A DNA stretch of 64,000 nt, from contig JAQJVL010000156.1 in NCBI GenBank assembly GCA_035578905.1, positions 682,001 through 746,000 of the forward strand, written 5' to 3'. Under the pieces are notes generated by a model. That model saw only the letters and a list, made by a program, of their open reading frames with translations, had not been told where the DNA came from and did no database searches. Shown here piece after piece: positions 20,802 through 32,514 of the stretch (position 1 is its first letter; the number at the start of each line of letters is the position of its first letter). The position numbers were made by a program, and so were the translations under genes. This stretch comes from Stictocephala bisonia (taxonomy: Eukaryota; Arthropoda; Insecta; Hemiptera; Membracidae).

Positions 20802-21297
20802 AGGTGGAAATAAAAATATGGAACAAATAAAAAATTCGCAACAAAATTATTTGTTCCATAGATAATTTGATAGCTTAATTTTTTTAATGCATACTTATGC
20901 ATACATATTTTTTAAATGCATAATTATGTTCGATAAAGTATAATTTTTATCAGAATAATTTATTTAAAACCGATAAAAAGCGGATAAATAATATTGTTTA
21001 AATTAGGTACTTTTAAATTCAAATGACCACTACTCTGGAAAGGATAAAACTTCCGAAGTTCCGTTTGCGGCTATTAATTTTCCTTGAAGAGACCTGTCAT
21101 TTGATATCAAACTCAACCTAAACTTACGTTAAAGATTTTCGTTCGACTCCTCGTGGGCTGTCTCCCTGAAAAGATGAATATTGCTAATGGTGTCAAAAAG
21201 TATGTTCTTTGTAACCATGATCATGTACAAGATTTCAGTTTTACAAGTGAAGTCATACAAAAGTTGTGAGAGCGTTTCCATATTTTTTTCCACCCTG
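20802..21297. mobile_element. CAGGGTG-ended MITE, family E, copy 2
   Basis: This copy is inverted relative to 6973-7432. The right end reads AAGTTGTGAGAGCGTTTCCA ... CCACCCTG followed by TA. The left end (GGTGGAAATAAAAATATGG) is eroded. Shared interior blocks include AACCATGATCATGTACAAG, CTAATGGTGTC and TTTGATATCAAACTCAACCT. No ORF. Confidence 0.75.
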
Positions 21298-22993
21298 TAT
21301 ATTGGCTATCGGTATTGAATATTGATTTCATCTGGCATACTCCTAAATCTTTGATTTAGGATCTTTGAAGGTGTATTTTATTTCTTTACATATAGCCCAT
21401 GAATTTGAGATTATATTTCGACCAACGTAAATTATTTTCTCTCCAATGATTGTTTGAAAATCGGATTTTACGAGATATAACCAACTAGCTAGGCTTATAG
21501 TCGTGTTGGTAAGTGCTTGGACTACGCAGTACAGTATAATCCCCAACTGAGGTATTCGTACTTCACTCGTTGAATACAGTTCAACCACATGACTGCGTGA
21601 GTCAAGTTTTCTAAGAATACTAATTATAATAATAAGACGGTTAGAGCGGGAAACTGTTATTATTTCGTAACGTTCCACCGTAGGGATGGATATTGACTGT
21701 ATTCAGATGGAAGTGCACTTAATTTTATCTATAAATTATTGTAAGGAGAATGAATAAATATAAAATTGTAAGTTTTTACAGAGTTTTTGGGATAAAAATA
21801 ATATAAGAAATAACGGCAACTGTGTGATAAATTCGTTTGATATGTTAGACTACTGTCTCGCAATCCTACCGGTTTACTTATGTCACAGCAATACATGATT
21901 GTCTGAATACAGCGCTCAGAGAACAAATAAAACTTGCTCCGGAGGAGGATCAAAGTGGTGCAATCAGAATAAAATATGAACAATGCTGGAGGGGAGGGGG
22001 TTGTTTGTCGGTACTTGTGAATAAATCACAGCTCGGCTAAGCGCTAGTCAATTTGGCGGGCGATATTGCCCTGTTTGTTTGCTGATGCATAGCGTAGCAA
22101 CAAGAGCGACTCCGCCAATTTCAATATTCCGGCAAAACCGGCAAGCGCGCATCTCCACGCCACGCCTCTGTCGACTACTGTTACCTTGTTTGCAATATCC
22201 TTTGTACGAGACGTTTTTATTGGGTTTCAAAAGAAATATAGGTTATGAGCTTAAAACGTTGAAAGCACAATATACTGTCATAATGTATATGAAACAATGT
22301 ATTAGTAGGAATTACAAGAACTTTATGTACTACGTTATACGACTCTAAGATATTCTTTCAATTACTTTTTACATTATTAACATAATGATGTAAATATAGT
22401 ATAGAAAGTATAATCTAATATCAAACACAATAAGGCATTTTTCATATGTTTGTAATCTTATTATATTTTGTTCTTTTTTAATATTGTGTAACAGTACACG
22501 CGTCCCACGGCTTTGTGACAAACATGTTATCAAAGTATAGTTTGTTATCCACTTACTACACATTTTAAACAAGTCTACAAAACAAATGGGCTCTTGTAAG
22601 TTGGCGAGAGGAACTGTGTCTTGATCAAGCATCTCTCCCGACTACAAGCCATACGAAATTTATTTAATTTTTACAATACTAACGTGATTAAACGTTTGTA
22701 GCTACAAAGCCTTCACACACTCAGGAACTTTGTGGACAACATGGTGTTACAAAGTCAGACCATTTGTTATATATTAGAGACACAAAATGGGATATTTTGT
22801 ATTATATTGACGTAGCAAACTCAGGAGGTTTGTGGAGCTAAATTCGTGCCAAAAACTGAGAGAGATAGTTTTTTATTTATGTTTCAAACTCAGGAGATCT
22901 CTTTAGCTACATTTGTGTCACAATTCAGAACATTTGAGTAGCTATAGGCCATTAGAGTTAAACACTTAAATTATTTGTCAAGCTATATATATA
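21298..22993. other. No supported gene; GC-richer patch at 22020-22230
   Basis: ORFs of 60-111 codons occur on the minus strand without recognisable domains. 22020-22230 is less AT-rich, with CCGGCAAAACCGG and short opposed ORFs, and could be non-coding regulatory DNA. 22690-22950 has loosely repeated text around ACTCAGGA and TTTGTGGA, but no clean period. Confidence 0.4.
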
Positions 22994-23328
22994 CAGAGTG
23001 AGTTTTATGTCCTGGCACACCTGGATATAATTTAAACGGCCCGAGATATCTATGTGATACATTGACCCTATCTATTATAACATATTTTCTTAATTTTTCA
23101 AGTTGTTGAAAATTTTTCCCCCCTTTTCTAAAGGGGGGTAAAGGGGAGCAACTAAACATTTTCAAATACAAACCCCTATCATGTGACCCCTCATTTTAAA
23201 GGGAATAAAAAAAGAAATCCAATAATGCAAACTAGAGGTCTATACGTTTATTTTAACAGATCTTATGACAAATTTATAATAATAAAATCAGTAACTGTCT
23301 TGTCCTGTTTATCGTAACATGAGTCAAC
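22994..23328 (+). repeat. Left terminal inverted repeat of the transposon
   Basis: Matches 24599-24938 in reverse complement, ending inward at ATCGTAACATGAGTCAAC. Differences are scattered substitutions and small indels. Confidence 0.9.
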
Positions 23329-23495
23329 ATGCTTTGGAATTTCCCTTGTTCTTATCTTACCGGTTGCAACAATCTACTGTTGACTTTCTCTTTACTACTC
23401 ACTTGCATTTCATCAGCTGATTGGTTAAGTTGCTATAAACAACATTAGTTTAAGGTTATTTTTCCGACAAATAGTGTTACTTATTTTATTTCTAC

Positions 23496-24566
23496 ATGGA
23501 GAATTCTGAGTTTGAAAGAATTACTGTGTTAATGATGAGAGGTTATGGAGAACGTATGAGATCATACGCTGAAGTAGCAGAATTATGCAATGAGGAATTT
23601 CCTAACCGGAACAATCCCATAACTAGATTTACGGTGGCAAGAATTGTTCAACGGTTTAATGATACTCATTCTATAAAGGATAGACCCTAGCCAGGAAGGG
23701 CTCCTGTAATTGACGAGGAGAAATCATTAGATGTTATGCAGTCCTTTGTTGAAGATCCCCACATATCTACGAGAAGAGCTGCTTTGGAGCACGGCATTAG
23801 CCAATCTTCGGTAAGAAAAATTCTTAAATGTATTAAATTCAAACCTTTTAAAGTCAAACTAGTGCAAGAGCTTAGTGAAGATGACTATGACCGTAGGGTT
23901 GAATTTTGTGATATAATGATGGGCAAACTAGACGCTGAACCTGAGTTACTGAACAGAATCCTTTTTAGTGACGAAGCAACTTTCATGACCAACGGTGCCG
24001 TCAATCGGCATAATTGTCGTTACTGGGCAGATAACAATCCACACTGGTATGTAGAGGCCCATACACAACGCCCTTCAAAAGTTAATGTTTGGGCAGGAAT
24101 AGTTGATCACCACTTAGTCGGTCCATTTATAATTGATGGAAATTTAAATTCTGTGAAGTATTTAGATATGCTTGAAAACCAGATTGTGCCTGCACTCCAA
24201 AATATGTTTGGACAAGAAGCTTATAACATTTGGTTACAACAAGATGGAGCACCACCACACTATGGTCTTGAAGTACGACAATATCTAAATAATATCTTCC
24301 CAAGAAGGTGGATAGGCCGAAGGAATGTGGAATGGCCAGCAAGGTCTCCTGACCTTAACCCACTTGATTACTTTTTTTGGGGCTACATGAAATATCTGGT
24401 GTACAAAACAAGGCCAATTGACGTCCATGACTTAACGCAAAGAATTTTGAACTTATCTCAAACAATTCCTAGAGATAATTTCTTGAATGCTGTCACAAGT
24501 TTTTACACAGGTCTAGCACACTGTCAAACAGCCGAAGGTGAACAGTTTGAACACCTGCTACATTAA
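23496..24566 (+). pseudogene. DDE transposase with one in-frame TAG
   Basis: 356 sense-frame codons are in one frame, interrupted only by TAG at 23688-23690 (codon 65). The N-terminal part (codons 1-64) looks like the helix-turn-helix region of DUF4817-type transposases (SYAEVAELCNEEFP, TVARIVQRFNDTHSIKDRP). The DDE_3-type catalytic core follows. Aspartates are at codons 159 (FSDEATF), 250 (WLQQDGAPPHY) and 286 (RSPDLNPLDYFFWG), with 35 residues between the second and third. The end (EGEQFEHLLH) looks complete. An ATG at 23736 opens the 276-codon downstream part. The stop makes it inactive as read, unless it is a sequencing error, read-through or removed by splicing. Confidence 0.9.
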
Positions 24567-24598
24567 AACAGGTAACTGTTTTTAGAATTTGCGTTAGT

Positions 24599-24938
24599 GT
24601 TGACTCATGTTACGATAAACAGGACAAGACAGTTACTGATTTTATTATTATAAATTTGTCATAAAATCTGTTAAAATAAACTTATAGACCTCTAGTTTGC
24701 ATTATTGGATTTCTTTTTTTATTCCCTTTAAAATGAAGGGTCACATGATAGGGGTTTGTATTTGAAAATTTTTAGTTGCCCCCCTTTACCCCCCTTTAGA
24801 AAAGGGGGGCAAAATTTTCAACAACTTGAAAAATTCAGAAAATATGTTATAATAGGTAGGGTCAAGGTTTCACATACAGTAGATATCTCAGGCCGTTTAA
24901 ATTATATCCAGGTGTGCCAGGACATAAAACTCACTCTG
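24599..24938 (-). repeat. Right terminal inverted repeat of the transposon
   Basis: Begins GTTGACTCATGTTACGATAA just after the transposase stop and ends TAAAACTCACTCTG before TA. A short ORF at 24756 through this repeat into the (TA)n tract is not a gene. Confidence 0.9.
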
Positions 24939-24952
24939 TATATATATATTGG

Positions 24953-25005
<53 letters not shown>
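24939..25005. repeat. (TA)n microsatellite
   Basis: TA dinucleotides, interrupted once by TTGGC. It is probably the expanded target tract into which the transposon inserted. Confidence 0.95.
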
Positions 25006-25009
<4 letters not shown>

Positions 25010-25036
25010 TAAAGTTAAAAATTAGGGCTACTTACG

Positions 25037-25153
25037 TATTTTAGGATGTAATAAAATTAAAAAAACTGAGTACCCTTATATTTTTTAATAATTAGAGTTT
25101 TAATAAAAAAATATAAGGGTACTCAGTTTTTTAATTTTATTACATCCTAAAAT
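25037..25153. mobile_element. Small hairpin element, ~50-bp arms
   Basis: TATTTTAGGATGTAATAAAA and the following ACTGAGTACCCTTATATTTT are mirrored exactly on the right (AAAATATAAGGGTACTCAGT, then TTTTATTACATCCTAAAATA). The loop is about 18 nt. (TA)n lies on both sides. It may be a tiny MITE or an inverted duplication. Confidence 0.7.
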
Positions 25154-25156
25154 ATA

Positions 25157-25220
<64 letters not shown>

Positions 25221-25226
25221 TATATG
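25154..25226. repeat. (TA)n microsatellite
   Basis: Long alternating TA run with rare G interruptions, adjoining the hairpin. Confidence 0.95.
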
Positions 25227-25690
25227 TATATATTTTCTAAAAATGGTACATGTCATTTTAATATTTTTCAATAAGTATGATAAGTTGTTGGTGAAATCAA
25301 GTGTATTCACTAATAAAATTCACTATATAAACTAAAATATGAGCTTATAATTTTGAACTTAATGCTTTCAAACAGTAAGGAAAATGTCAAAGAATTATTT
25401 TAAATAAATGGAACAATATGAATAGTGAAACTAATTGTCAACCTAAACATTCATAGAGTATCTACTTCTGGACCGATTGAAGAGAGAACGTTCAACGTTG
25501 TGGAGGAATAGGTATAAGATATAACAAGGGATTTGTTTATAAATGAACACTTGCATAACCTAGGTCAATTACAACAGATAAGTCATAGACCTTACCTGCT
25601 TATTTTTAGGTAAGTTCCAGTATTCGAAATGGAAACAGATTTATGTAAGGCTTTCTTGGAACATATTCTTATATGTTGTCATAATTTTTG
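25227..25690. other. No gene seen
   Basis: AT-rich to moderately AT-rich sequence between the (TA)n tract and the 162-bp array. No frames or motifs of note. Confidence 0.5.
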
Positions 25691-25699
25691 AGAAATCTG

Positions 25700-26655
25700 T
25701 TAAGTGAAAAAATACAGATCTGAGCCAGGCAAGGGCCTTCGCCAGGAGGTAGCAAGTAAACAGAGGCGGTGAGGCGTGAAGGGCTGGGGCACTGTTTGCC
25801 TTGTCCGCTTGGAGCACCCTCCAGGACTTGGTCAGGTGACACCACTGGGTAAATTGTGGTGAGCTACAAGAGACATACAGATCTGAGTCAGGCAAGGGCC
25901 TTCACCAGGAGGTAGCAAGTAAACATAGGCGGCGAGGCGTGAAGGGCTGGGTCACTGTTTGCATGGTCCACTTGGAGTACCCTCCAGGACTTTGTCAGGC
26001 AGCACCACTGGGTAAAGTGTGGTGAGCTACAGGAGAGACAGATATGAGCCAGGCAAGGACATTTGCCAGGAGGTAGCAAGTAAACAGAAGCGGCGAGGCG
26101 TGAAGGACTGATACACTGTTTGTCTGGTCCGCTTGGAGCACCCTCCAGAACTTTGTCAGGCGACACCTCTGGGTAACGTGTGGTGAGCTACAAGAGACAC
26201 AGATGTGAGCCAGGCAAGGGCATTTGCCAGGAGGTAGCAAGTAAACAAAGGTGGTGAGGCGTGAAGGCCTGGGGCACTGTTTGCATGGTCCGCTTGGAGT
26301 ACCCTCCAGGACTTTGTCAGGCAGCACCACTGGGTAAAGTGTGGTGGGCTACAGGAACATACAGATCTGAGCCAGGCAAGGGCCTTCACCAGGAGGTAGC
26401 AAGTAAACAGAAGCGGTGAGGCGTGAAGGACTGATACACTGTTTGCCTGGTCCGCTTGGAGCACCCTCCAGGACTTTGTCAGGCGACACCACTGGGTAAA
26501 GTGTGGTGAGCTACAGGAGACACAGATGTGAGCCAGGCAAGGGCATTTGCCAGGAGGTAGCAAGTAAACAGAAGCAGCGAGGCGTGAAGGGCTGGGACAC
26601 TGTTTGCCTGGTCCGCTTGGAGCACCTTCCAGAAATTGGTCAGGTGAATCCACAG
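25700..26655. repeat. ~162-bp tandem array, about 6 copies
   Basis: The anchor TGAGCCAGGCAAGG (TGAGTC in one unit) recurs at 25721, 25884, 26045, 26206, 26368 and 26529, giving spacings of 163, 161, 161, 162 and 161. Units are GC-richer than the surroundings and share CCAGGAGGTAGCAAGTAAAC, GCGAGGCGTGAAGG and GCTTGGAGCACCCTCCAG. Minus-strand frames of 84-165 codons arise because the unit is close to a multiple of three; they shift between frames and lack gene context. Confidence 0.92.
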
Positions 26656-28209
26656 AGTGAATTTAGCTACCTAGTCTCTCTAAAATAAAAAGAATTTAAG
26701 CATCAGTATCATAATCTGGGACTAAATGAAAACATCATATCTTAAAATTTTAATTCTTAAAAGATGAGTTAGTATTTTACAGGCCTACATTATCAAATTT
26801 GTGCACATCTCACGTAAAATAAATAATGAAAAAGAAATAGAAGTAACTTGAATATATGGTAATAAGACGAATTTTACCTTGTATTGTGTTAGAAACAATT
26901 TGTATCTGGGCGAATATTTTGAAATCTGTTTCGAACTAAAAATTTTAGAATATTAAGAGTGCTTTTCCTTTGCTTACCTTTGTACTAAAACCCCCTAAAA
27001 ATATAAATAAGAAAGAATAAGAATGTCAGTGGCTTTGGCGGGAGGGGGGATTTGTCAACGTAATACAGGAAAACGGCAAGAAGCAATTTCGAGCGTGGAC
27101 GTTCCTTGGATAGATAACCGCTGAGGTATCCCCACAGCCTATCCTTGCACGCATATATCCACGCACAGTATATATCCTTGCACGCAGCCCGCCTGCCAAG
27201 TCACCCTTAAGCCGTTAGAGAGGGCTTCTTATCCCTAACTTCAGCTGGTAAAATAAGACTTCTTTAAAAAAACGATTGATTGTATGATTTGTAGCGTTCT
27301 TCTTAGGCAACCTAACCTCTCAGTAATAAAGTTCACTTATTTAGCACTTCACCCAACAAACTGCAAAGTTTTTTTTTAGATTTAGCTGTAAAATAAAAAG
27401 TAAAACAAATAAGTACAACAAATAAATTATTGTTTTAATTTATACAGTTTCATACTTAGTTCCTAACTAACTTTCCAGTTCTAAAAAAATAAACGCTCTG
27501 GTTTTGTAGATTTTTTGGGAACTTGAATCATGACACCTACCTACCCTAAAATCTGTGTAAAGATGTCTTACTTTGTGACAATTGATTTCAATGCATACTT
27601 ATGTTTAATCTGTAATTAGGCAGAAATGTGTTGTACCACATGTCCTGTATCTAATGGGCTCGGATTATTTTCCTTAAATCGATTTAGTAAAAATCACTCC
27701 AATAAGCATAATTTCTTTCTTATTTAGTATTTATACAAGTCACAGAGGCTCTAAAAATAACCAAATTTAAATTAATAATTAACTAATAATAACCAGTAGG
27801 CTAATATTTTTGTTTAAAATAGTTTTTAATAGCATATTTATAACTTTTGAATAAATACGCTATTAAAGTGTTCTATAACTAACACAAGCTACAATTTGTC
27901 CTGAAATAATGAACAAATCGGTAAAGTAGCTTAGAATTTGGTGGTTTGAGTAAATAATTGCTTACTTTGGAACAACTTCGGGACTGGGCGAGTTAATTTG
28001 TAATCGGAAGCCTGAGCACTTAAACTCGGAGCAGATGTTTCAGTTTGCAATTTACATTTAGCTTAACCAGCTGAGATTAGTCATTTACCATTCCAGTATT
28101 GTTGAGTTTGTTGAATGTGAAAAACTTGTCGATGCAATCAAGACTTAGACGTCATCAGAACTAGGAAGTTATCTTGTGATGTATTACTTTTGTTAAACAA
28201 TTTAATATA
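26656..28209. other. No supported gene
   Basis: AT-rich, with a moderately GC-rich patch at 27040-27240 that has a short repeated segment (CACGCATATATCCACGCACA, TATATCCTTGCACGCA). No exon is recognised. Confidence 0.5.
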
Positions 28210-28563
28210 CAGGGTGCTTCTTTCAAAACGCAACCCACGATTTGAATTAAAAATGACAGACAAACAAAACATATAGCTATAACACATTTTATTATTATTG
28301 ATTTTAATGACATTTTTGTTTTAACAATTTTGTTTTAAAATATTCCTCTACAGTAAACACTATCTGGTCTTTGCTCAAAACCATGTTTGTAACCTCAATT
28401 TAATGAAATTACACGAAACCTAAATAAAGTGAACAACAATGTAAATCAGCTGATACGCAAGGAAGAAAAATAACCAGGACTACCAACCTATGAACTTATA
28501 ATTATCTTAACCCTTCATTTTCTGTACTTGTAAATAGGGTTGCGTTTTATAAAACTCCATATA
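28210..28563 (-). mobile_element. MITE with residual transposase start, family F, copy 1
   Basis: TA precedes CAGGGTGCTTCTTTCAAAAC on the left. The right end contains GGTTGCGTTTTATAAAACTC and is truncated. It aligns in reverse orientation with 51499-51860. On the minus strand it keeps a start-like peptide (MVLSKDQIVFTVEEYF) typical of a Tc1/mariner-type transposase N-terminus, then goes straight to the other end. It is therefore an internal-deletion derivative. Confidence 0.75.
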
Positions 28564-28756
28564 TTTGCCATTGAGTAAAGGATGGATACAACTCTAAACG
28601 AAATCATAATATTAATAATACTTTTTGCATTGAAATTGGAATGCATTTTGATAAAAATAATAGTTGAGTAATATTATACTTATAGTTGAGGAATTAAGTA
28701 CTTATACATTTTAAAAAGTAAGAATTGTTGCGATCACTGTTAGATCACCAAATTAA

Positions 28757-29135
28757 GAGTCTGCAGAGGCTGTCGGCCATGTTGGTTTTAATCCCATAAG
28801 AACAATGTTATTTTCGAACCGTTTTTTTAAAAAAGATTTTTCCAAACTGATTGTATTTGAACAAGAATGAAATTGCACGTTGTAATTGTTTTGCATGTTT
28901 AATTCCTAATTAGTTTTAAAAAAATATTTATTTGAAGTTTTTATTTTCAAAATTTTTTAAAACTATGCCTATGTGTTAAAAATATCAAAAGCGAACCTAA
29001 TGTCCAATATGATAACATTTAAAATAACTCCTCATACACAACTTTTAGTCGATAAATAACGAAAACATATAGATTCGCGAATAACATTGTTCTTAGGGGA
29101 TTAAAACCAACATGGCCGACAGCCTCTGCAGACTC
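28757..29135. mobile_element. MITE flanked by TTAA, family D, copy 2
   Basis: Both ends are clean inverted repeats: GAGTCTGCAGAGGCTGTCGG and CATGTTGGTTTTAATCCC on the left, mirrored on the right as CCAACATGGCCGACAGCC and TCTGCAGACTC. TTAA lies on both sides (28753-28756 and 29136-29139), as expected for a TTAA target duplication. No ORF. A piggyBac-type transposase is the inferred mobiliser. Confidence 0.85.
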
Positions 29136-29139
29136 TTAA

Positions 29140-29890
29140 GTGAAATAAAGACGAATATTTTTAATGGCTTCGAAAAGTTACAGTTACTGTTTTTAATTAT
29201 GTTTTGATTAAATAATTTTGCTCTTAAGAGTAATTGTAAACTATAAAAAACCAAGCATTTATTTCAAACTTCAATATCGTTAAATATTGTAATCAAATTT
29301 TACTTTGCAATAAACTGCGTCATCAAATGTGCTGTGACCAGACTCCTTTAGTAAGTGTAAATGAGTAGGCCCAAAAGTTAATTACAAACCATGAATTTTA
29401 GCTGCTATAACTACAACCATAACTATAACTACAAACCATGAATTATAGTTGCTATATATGAGAACCATAATATACAACTATAATATAAAATACGATTTGA
29501 CTTGTGTTACTTGTGTTAACTATATTCTAAGACATTTCACTAGTTTTTAATTTCTACAAAATGACACTAATTGATTATAAAAACAATTAAAAAATAGAAT
29601 AGAACATATTTATTTTTGTGCATAAATCGTTTTAAATTTAAAACATAGCATGTTTAAACGAAGAACAAATTAGGTATCCTCCCCAGGATACCATCACACT
29701 TAAGTCCTTATGATCTTGTTGACACTAATGAGCCCATATTTATACTGTAGGCTTATATTAAGATAAATTAATTAATCTCTTATTTCTTAAGAGCACCAAT
29801 CTTACAAACTAAAGTTATGAATAAAGAGAAATATGTACCTGAGTACAGAACTTTACAATTTATTTATTTTTTATTTTTTTTATTTTTTTA
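29140..29890. other. AT-rich stretch, no gene seen
   Basis: Contains loosely repeated CTATAACTACAA/CCATGAATT text at 29390-29480. No coding or RNA feature is recognised. Confidence 0.5.
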
Positions 29891-29972
29891 TTTATTCATA
29901 AGACGCCGATCGTCAAGATATGGGCGAATATGGATTTTGAATGAGTGTGATGAGTGTAGATGAGCGAATATC
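29891..29972 (-). mobile_element. SINE family A, 3' fragment
   Basis: Reverse complement of the family A 3' part: GACGCCGATCGTCAAGATAT, GGGCGAATATGGATTTTGAA and GAGTGTGATGAGTGTAGATG. The A-rich tail lies at the left as T-rich sequence (29868-29896). Head and box B are missing, consistent with 5' truncation. Confidence 0.8.
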
Positions 29973-30508
29973 GTAAGAAATGCACTACATACATAATTAA
30001 CCTAAAAATAAAACAAACTAAAATAATTCTTAGATGCTGGGAAATAAAATGAAAAATAATAATAATAGTAATAAAATACTTGAAGGTATCCAATAAAACA
30101 AATATCACTCATGCTATTTAATAATATAAACTTTAGCTTTATTTTATGAAATTGAATCATTTCGTTGATATCAAACTTACATAATACAAAACAAAAATAC
30201 GTAATCAAGCAATCAGAGTCGAAACACATACAAGTTTATACGTACGGAACATTCCTTGACGTATTCATCATTTTGTATAACATATTGAGTAGTTCCAGAA
30301 AATGATTAGGGTTCTTTCCTGGTTATCAAATGAACAAAAAGTAGGAAGGGACTTGGAGAAAGCAGAAAAGTGTTAAATTTGGAAGTTTAACCTCTGATTT
30401 TGATTTAGGGAAGTGGGTATTTTTTATATCTTTCTTTTTTATGTATTATTCCAATGTTGCTAAGGAACAACGGTTCATATCCTTAAAACCAATCTACCAA
30501 ATTTAGTT
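29973..30508. other. AT-rich stretch, no gene seen
   Basis: Short minus-strand frames (70-75 codons) rich in Ile, Phe and Tyr reflect base composition. Nothing else is visible. Confidence 0.5.
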
Positions 30509-30594
30509 GAACCTTCTGGGATTTGAACCCGTGAAACCCTCTGCATTGAAGTCAGGAGTGCTTACCATTGGGCTAGCAAGAGCTATATGTGTGT
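30509..30594 (-). repeat. tRNA-like sequence, pseudo-tRNA or SINE head
   Basis: On the minus strand, GCTAGCCCAATGGTAAGCAC resembles tRNA box A with its D-loop, and CACGGGTTCAAATCCCAG is a good box B/T-arm. The acceptor stem does not pair convincingly and the anticodon stem is poor. A functional tRNA is therefore unlikely, and a SINE head or pseudogene is more probable. Confidence 0.5.
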
Positions 30595-31974
30595 TTTGAG
30601 GGATATAGATAATATATTCAGACGAGCATAAAAGAAGTGTTGGGACATTTTATCAGATTTTTTATTAGCCAACATATCTTGCATTTGTAGTCAAATTAGA
30701 GCAAACAACAGTTCACTGTTTAAAGTATTACATATCAATGTAAACTAGATAAAATAAGCTGTATTAGAACAATATTCTTTTTTTACATGTTGATGTTATC
30801 CTTTATTGGATGGTAAAGAATCAAATCTCCAAGTTTTTTCCCAAAGTTTACACCATACTAGTAAGAGTTATTTCACAATAAAAAAAAAAAATTAAAGTAG
30901 CAGTTTTTTTGAAAATGTTATACATACAAAGAAAATATTCATATTATAAGGTTTATTAGTACACTGAAAAATGTAATCTATAAAAAATGAACTATGTAGG
31001 CTATATGCTGCGTTTTGATGTATTGGAAAAGTCTTGTAGGGAAACATCGTTTGGAAACTCTTCGGCCTCAATGTCACTAATATTCCCGCGTAATAATTCC
31101 CTAATATCATTAGACTCATCACGTAAATCGTCATCCATTTTGCACTAAAATACAAAAAAATCACGTCGAAAAGAAAACAATAGCACGGCAGCCGTTTCAC
31201 TTTCACTGAAACAATGACACATTGTCAACAAAACAACTGCGTGGTATAAATCAGCTGTATTTTTTGTTTCACAAAGGAATAGAGGAAACCCAAAGACTTG
31301 CTATGTAAAACAGAATCTCCTCTATCGATTCATACAAATTACGATGTATTATTATGAAAAATAACCGAGTTAACATTATAGTTTCTGAACGATTGCTTGA
31401 TGTCAACGAATCGACATGTATCATTCAGGGCGCCGCAGTTGGAGTAGAATGTTCGACAAGTAATGCCGGGAGGGTTAAGGGATATTGGGCAAGAGGAACA
31501 ATGTAGGCGATGTTTTCTCCCTGATTACTGTCGTCTTGGCTGGAAGTAAACAAACACACTTGGCGAAGGCAAACGGAGCCGTCGTGGATGGTCGAGTTTG
31601 AAGAGATCGGTCAACTCGGACCTTCGTTGTTTGAGGACGCGGCTGCTAGGCTATAGTAAACAACACTCGTGTCAACAGAGATTTAAAGCTTTTGGACTCA
31701 CTAGTTGGACAGACAAGGCTAAAACAGAGCCATGAGTCATCGGTAAACACTACAAAATATCGGAATACCAACAACGGTGATGCAAATCGAATTAGACGTT
31801 CTAGAAGGATTTAGTATGTATCATAAACAACAGTGGAATATGATAGCAGTTATGTAAGGAGTGACAAGTGTATGTCTTCGTACGTTTCTTCAGTGACATT
31901 TTAGTATTATCAGAGATCAAGTATTATGTTTGGTCTATGATATTATTCAGAATATCCTGTTGAGTTATTGCCTG
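30595..31974. other. No supported gene; GC-richer patch at 31420-31660
   Basis: 31420-31660 is clearly less AT-rich than its surroundings, with short frames only, and may be non-coding regulatory sequence. A 104-codon minus-strand frame at 30892-31206 has no recognisable domain. Confidence 0.4.
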
Positions 31975-32315
31975 CGATAAGCTATCTCTTCTAGATGTAA
32001 GGTCTTAGATGGCACCTAAGTTAAGCAGTCTCTTCTAGACATGAGGTCTTAGACGATACTTACTGCAAGTTATCTCTTCTACAAGTAAGGTCTTTGATAA
32101 CACTTACGACAAGAGATCTCTTATAAATATAGGGTCTTAGATGGCATCTAAGACAAGCTACCTCTTCTTAGATGACATCTAAGATGAGCCGTCCCTTCTA
32201 GATCTAAAATCTTATATTATACCTACGACAAGTCATCTCTTACAGGTACAAGATCTTAGATGACACCTACGATAAGCTGTCTTATCTAAGCTTAGTGTCT
32301 TAGCATTTATTACAA
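31975..32315. repeat. Degenerate 44-bp tandem repeat
   Basis: About seven units of 44 bp, one shortened to 31. Each starts CTCTTCTAGA or a variant, followed by GGTCTTAGATG, ACACCTA and ACAAGC. Divergence between units is high, so the array is old. No open frame. Confidence 0.8.
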
Positions 32316-32514
32316 GCTGTTTTTTTTTTTTTTTTTTCAGGTATGAGGTTTTTTATTTCAGTAGTGACAAAGTATCTCATCAAGTGTTAAAGATAGATTA
32401 CACACGTACCATATGACAAATTACCTATCCCAGAGTATAAGTTTGTGTTTCAGGCGATCATTTATCTTACTTGATTTGAAGGTAAAATGTGTCACGGAAA
32501 CAGAGAAAAAGAAC
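32316..32514. other. T tract and short spacer
   Basis: A T tract at about 32320-32337 is followed by unremarkable sequence before the family B copy. Confidence 0.5.

Larger units (their letters stand above)
22994..24938 (+). mobile_element. Tc1/mariner-superfamily transposon, 1945 bp, long TIRs
   Basis: It is bounded by CAGAGTGAGTTTTATGTCCT on the left and its complement on the right, each flanked by TA within (TA)n sequence. The inverted repeats are about 335 bp (22994-23328) and 340 bp (24599-24938), unusually long for mariner-type elements. Each contains a subterminal C/G-run palindrome (CCCCCTTTTCTAAAGGGGG, about 23120 and mirrored near 24790). The interior carries one transposase frame on the + strand. 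The arms are still closely similar, which suggests fairly recent insertion. Confidence 0.92.

Noticed and set aside
24756..25007. 83-codon ORF ending in Ile-Tyr repeats
   Set aside because: It runs through a transposon TIR into (TA)n sequence.
25641..26653. Minus-strand frames in the 162-bp array (Cys/Ser-rich peptides)
   Set aside because: The frame shifts between units with 161/163-bp spacing. Typical of a non-coding tandem repeat.
30509..30594. Functional tRNA gene on the minus strand
   Set aside because: T-arm is good, but the acceptor and anticodon stems pair poorly.
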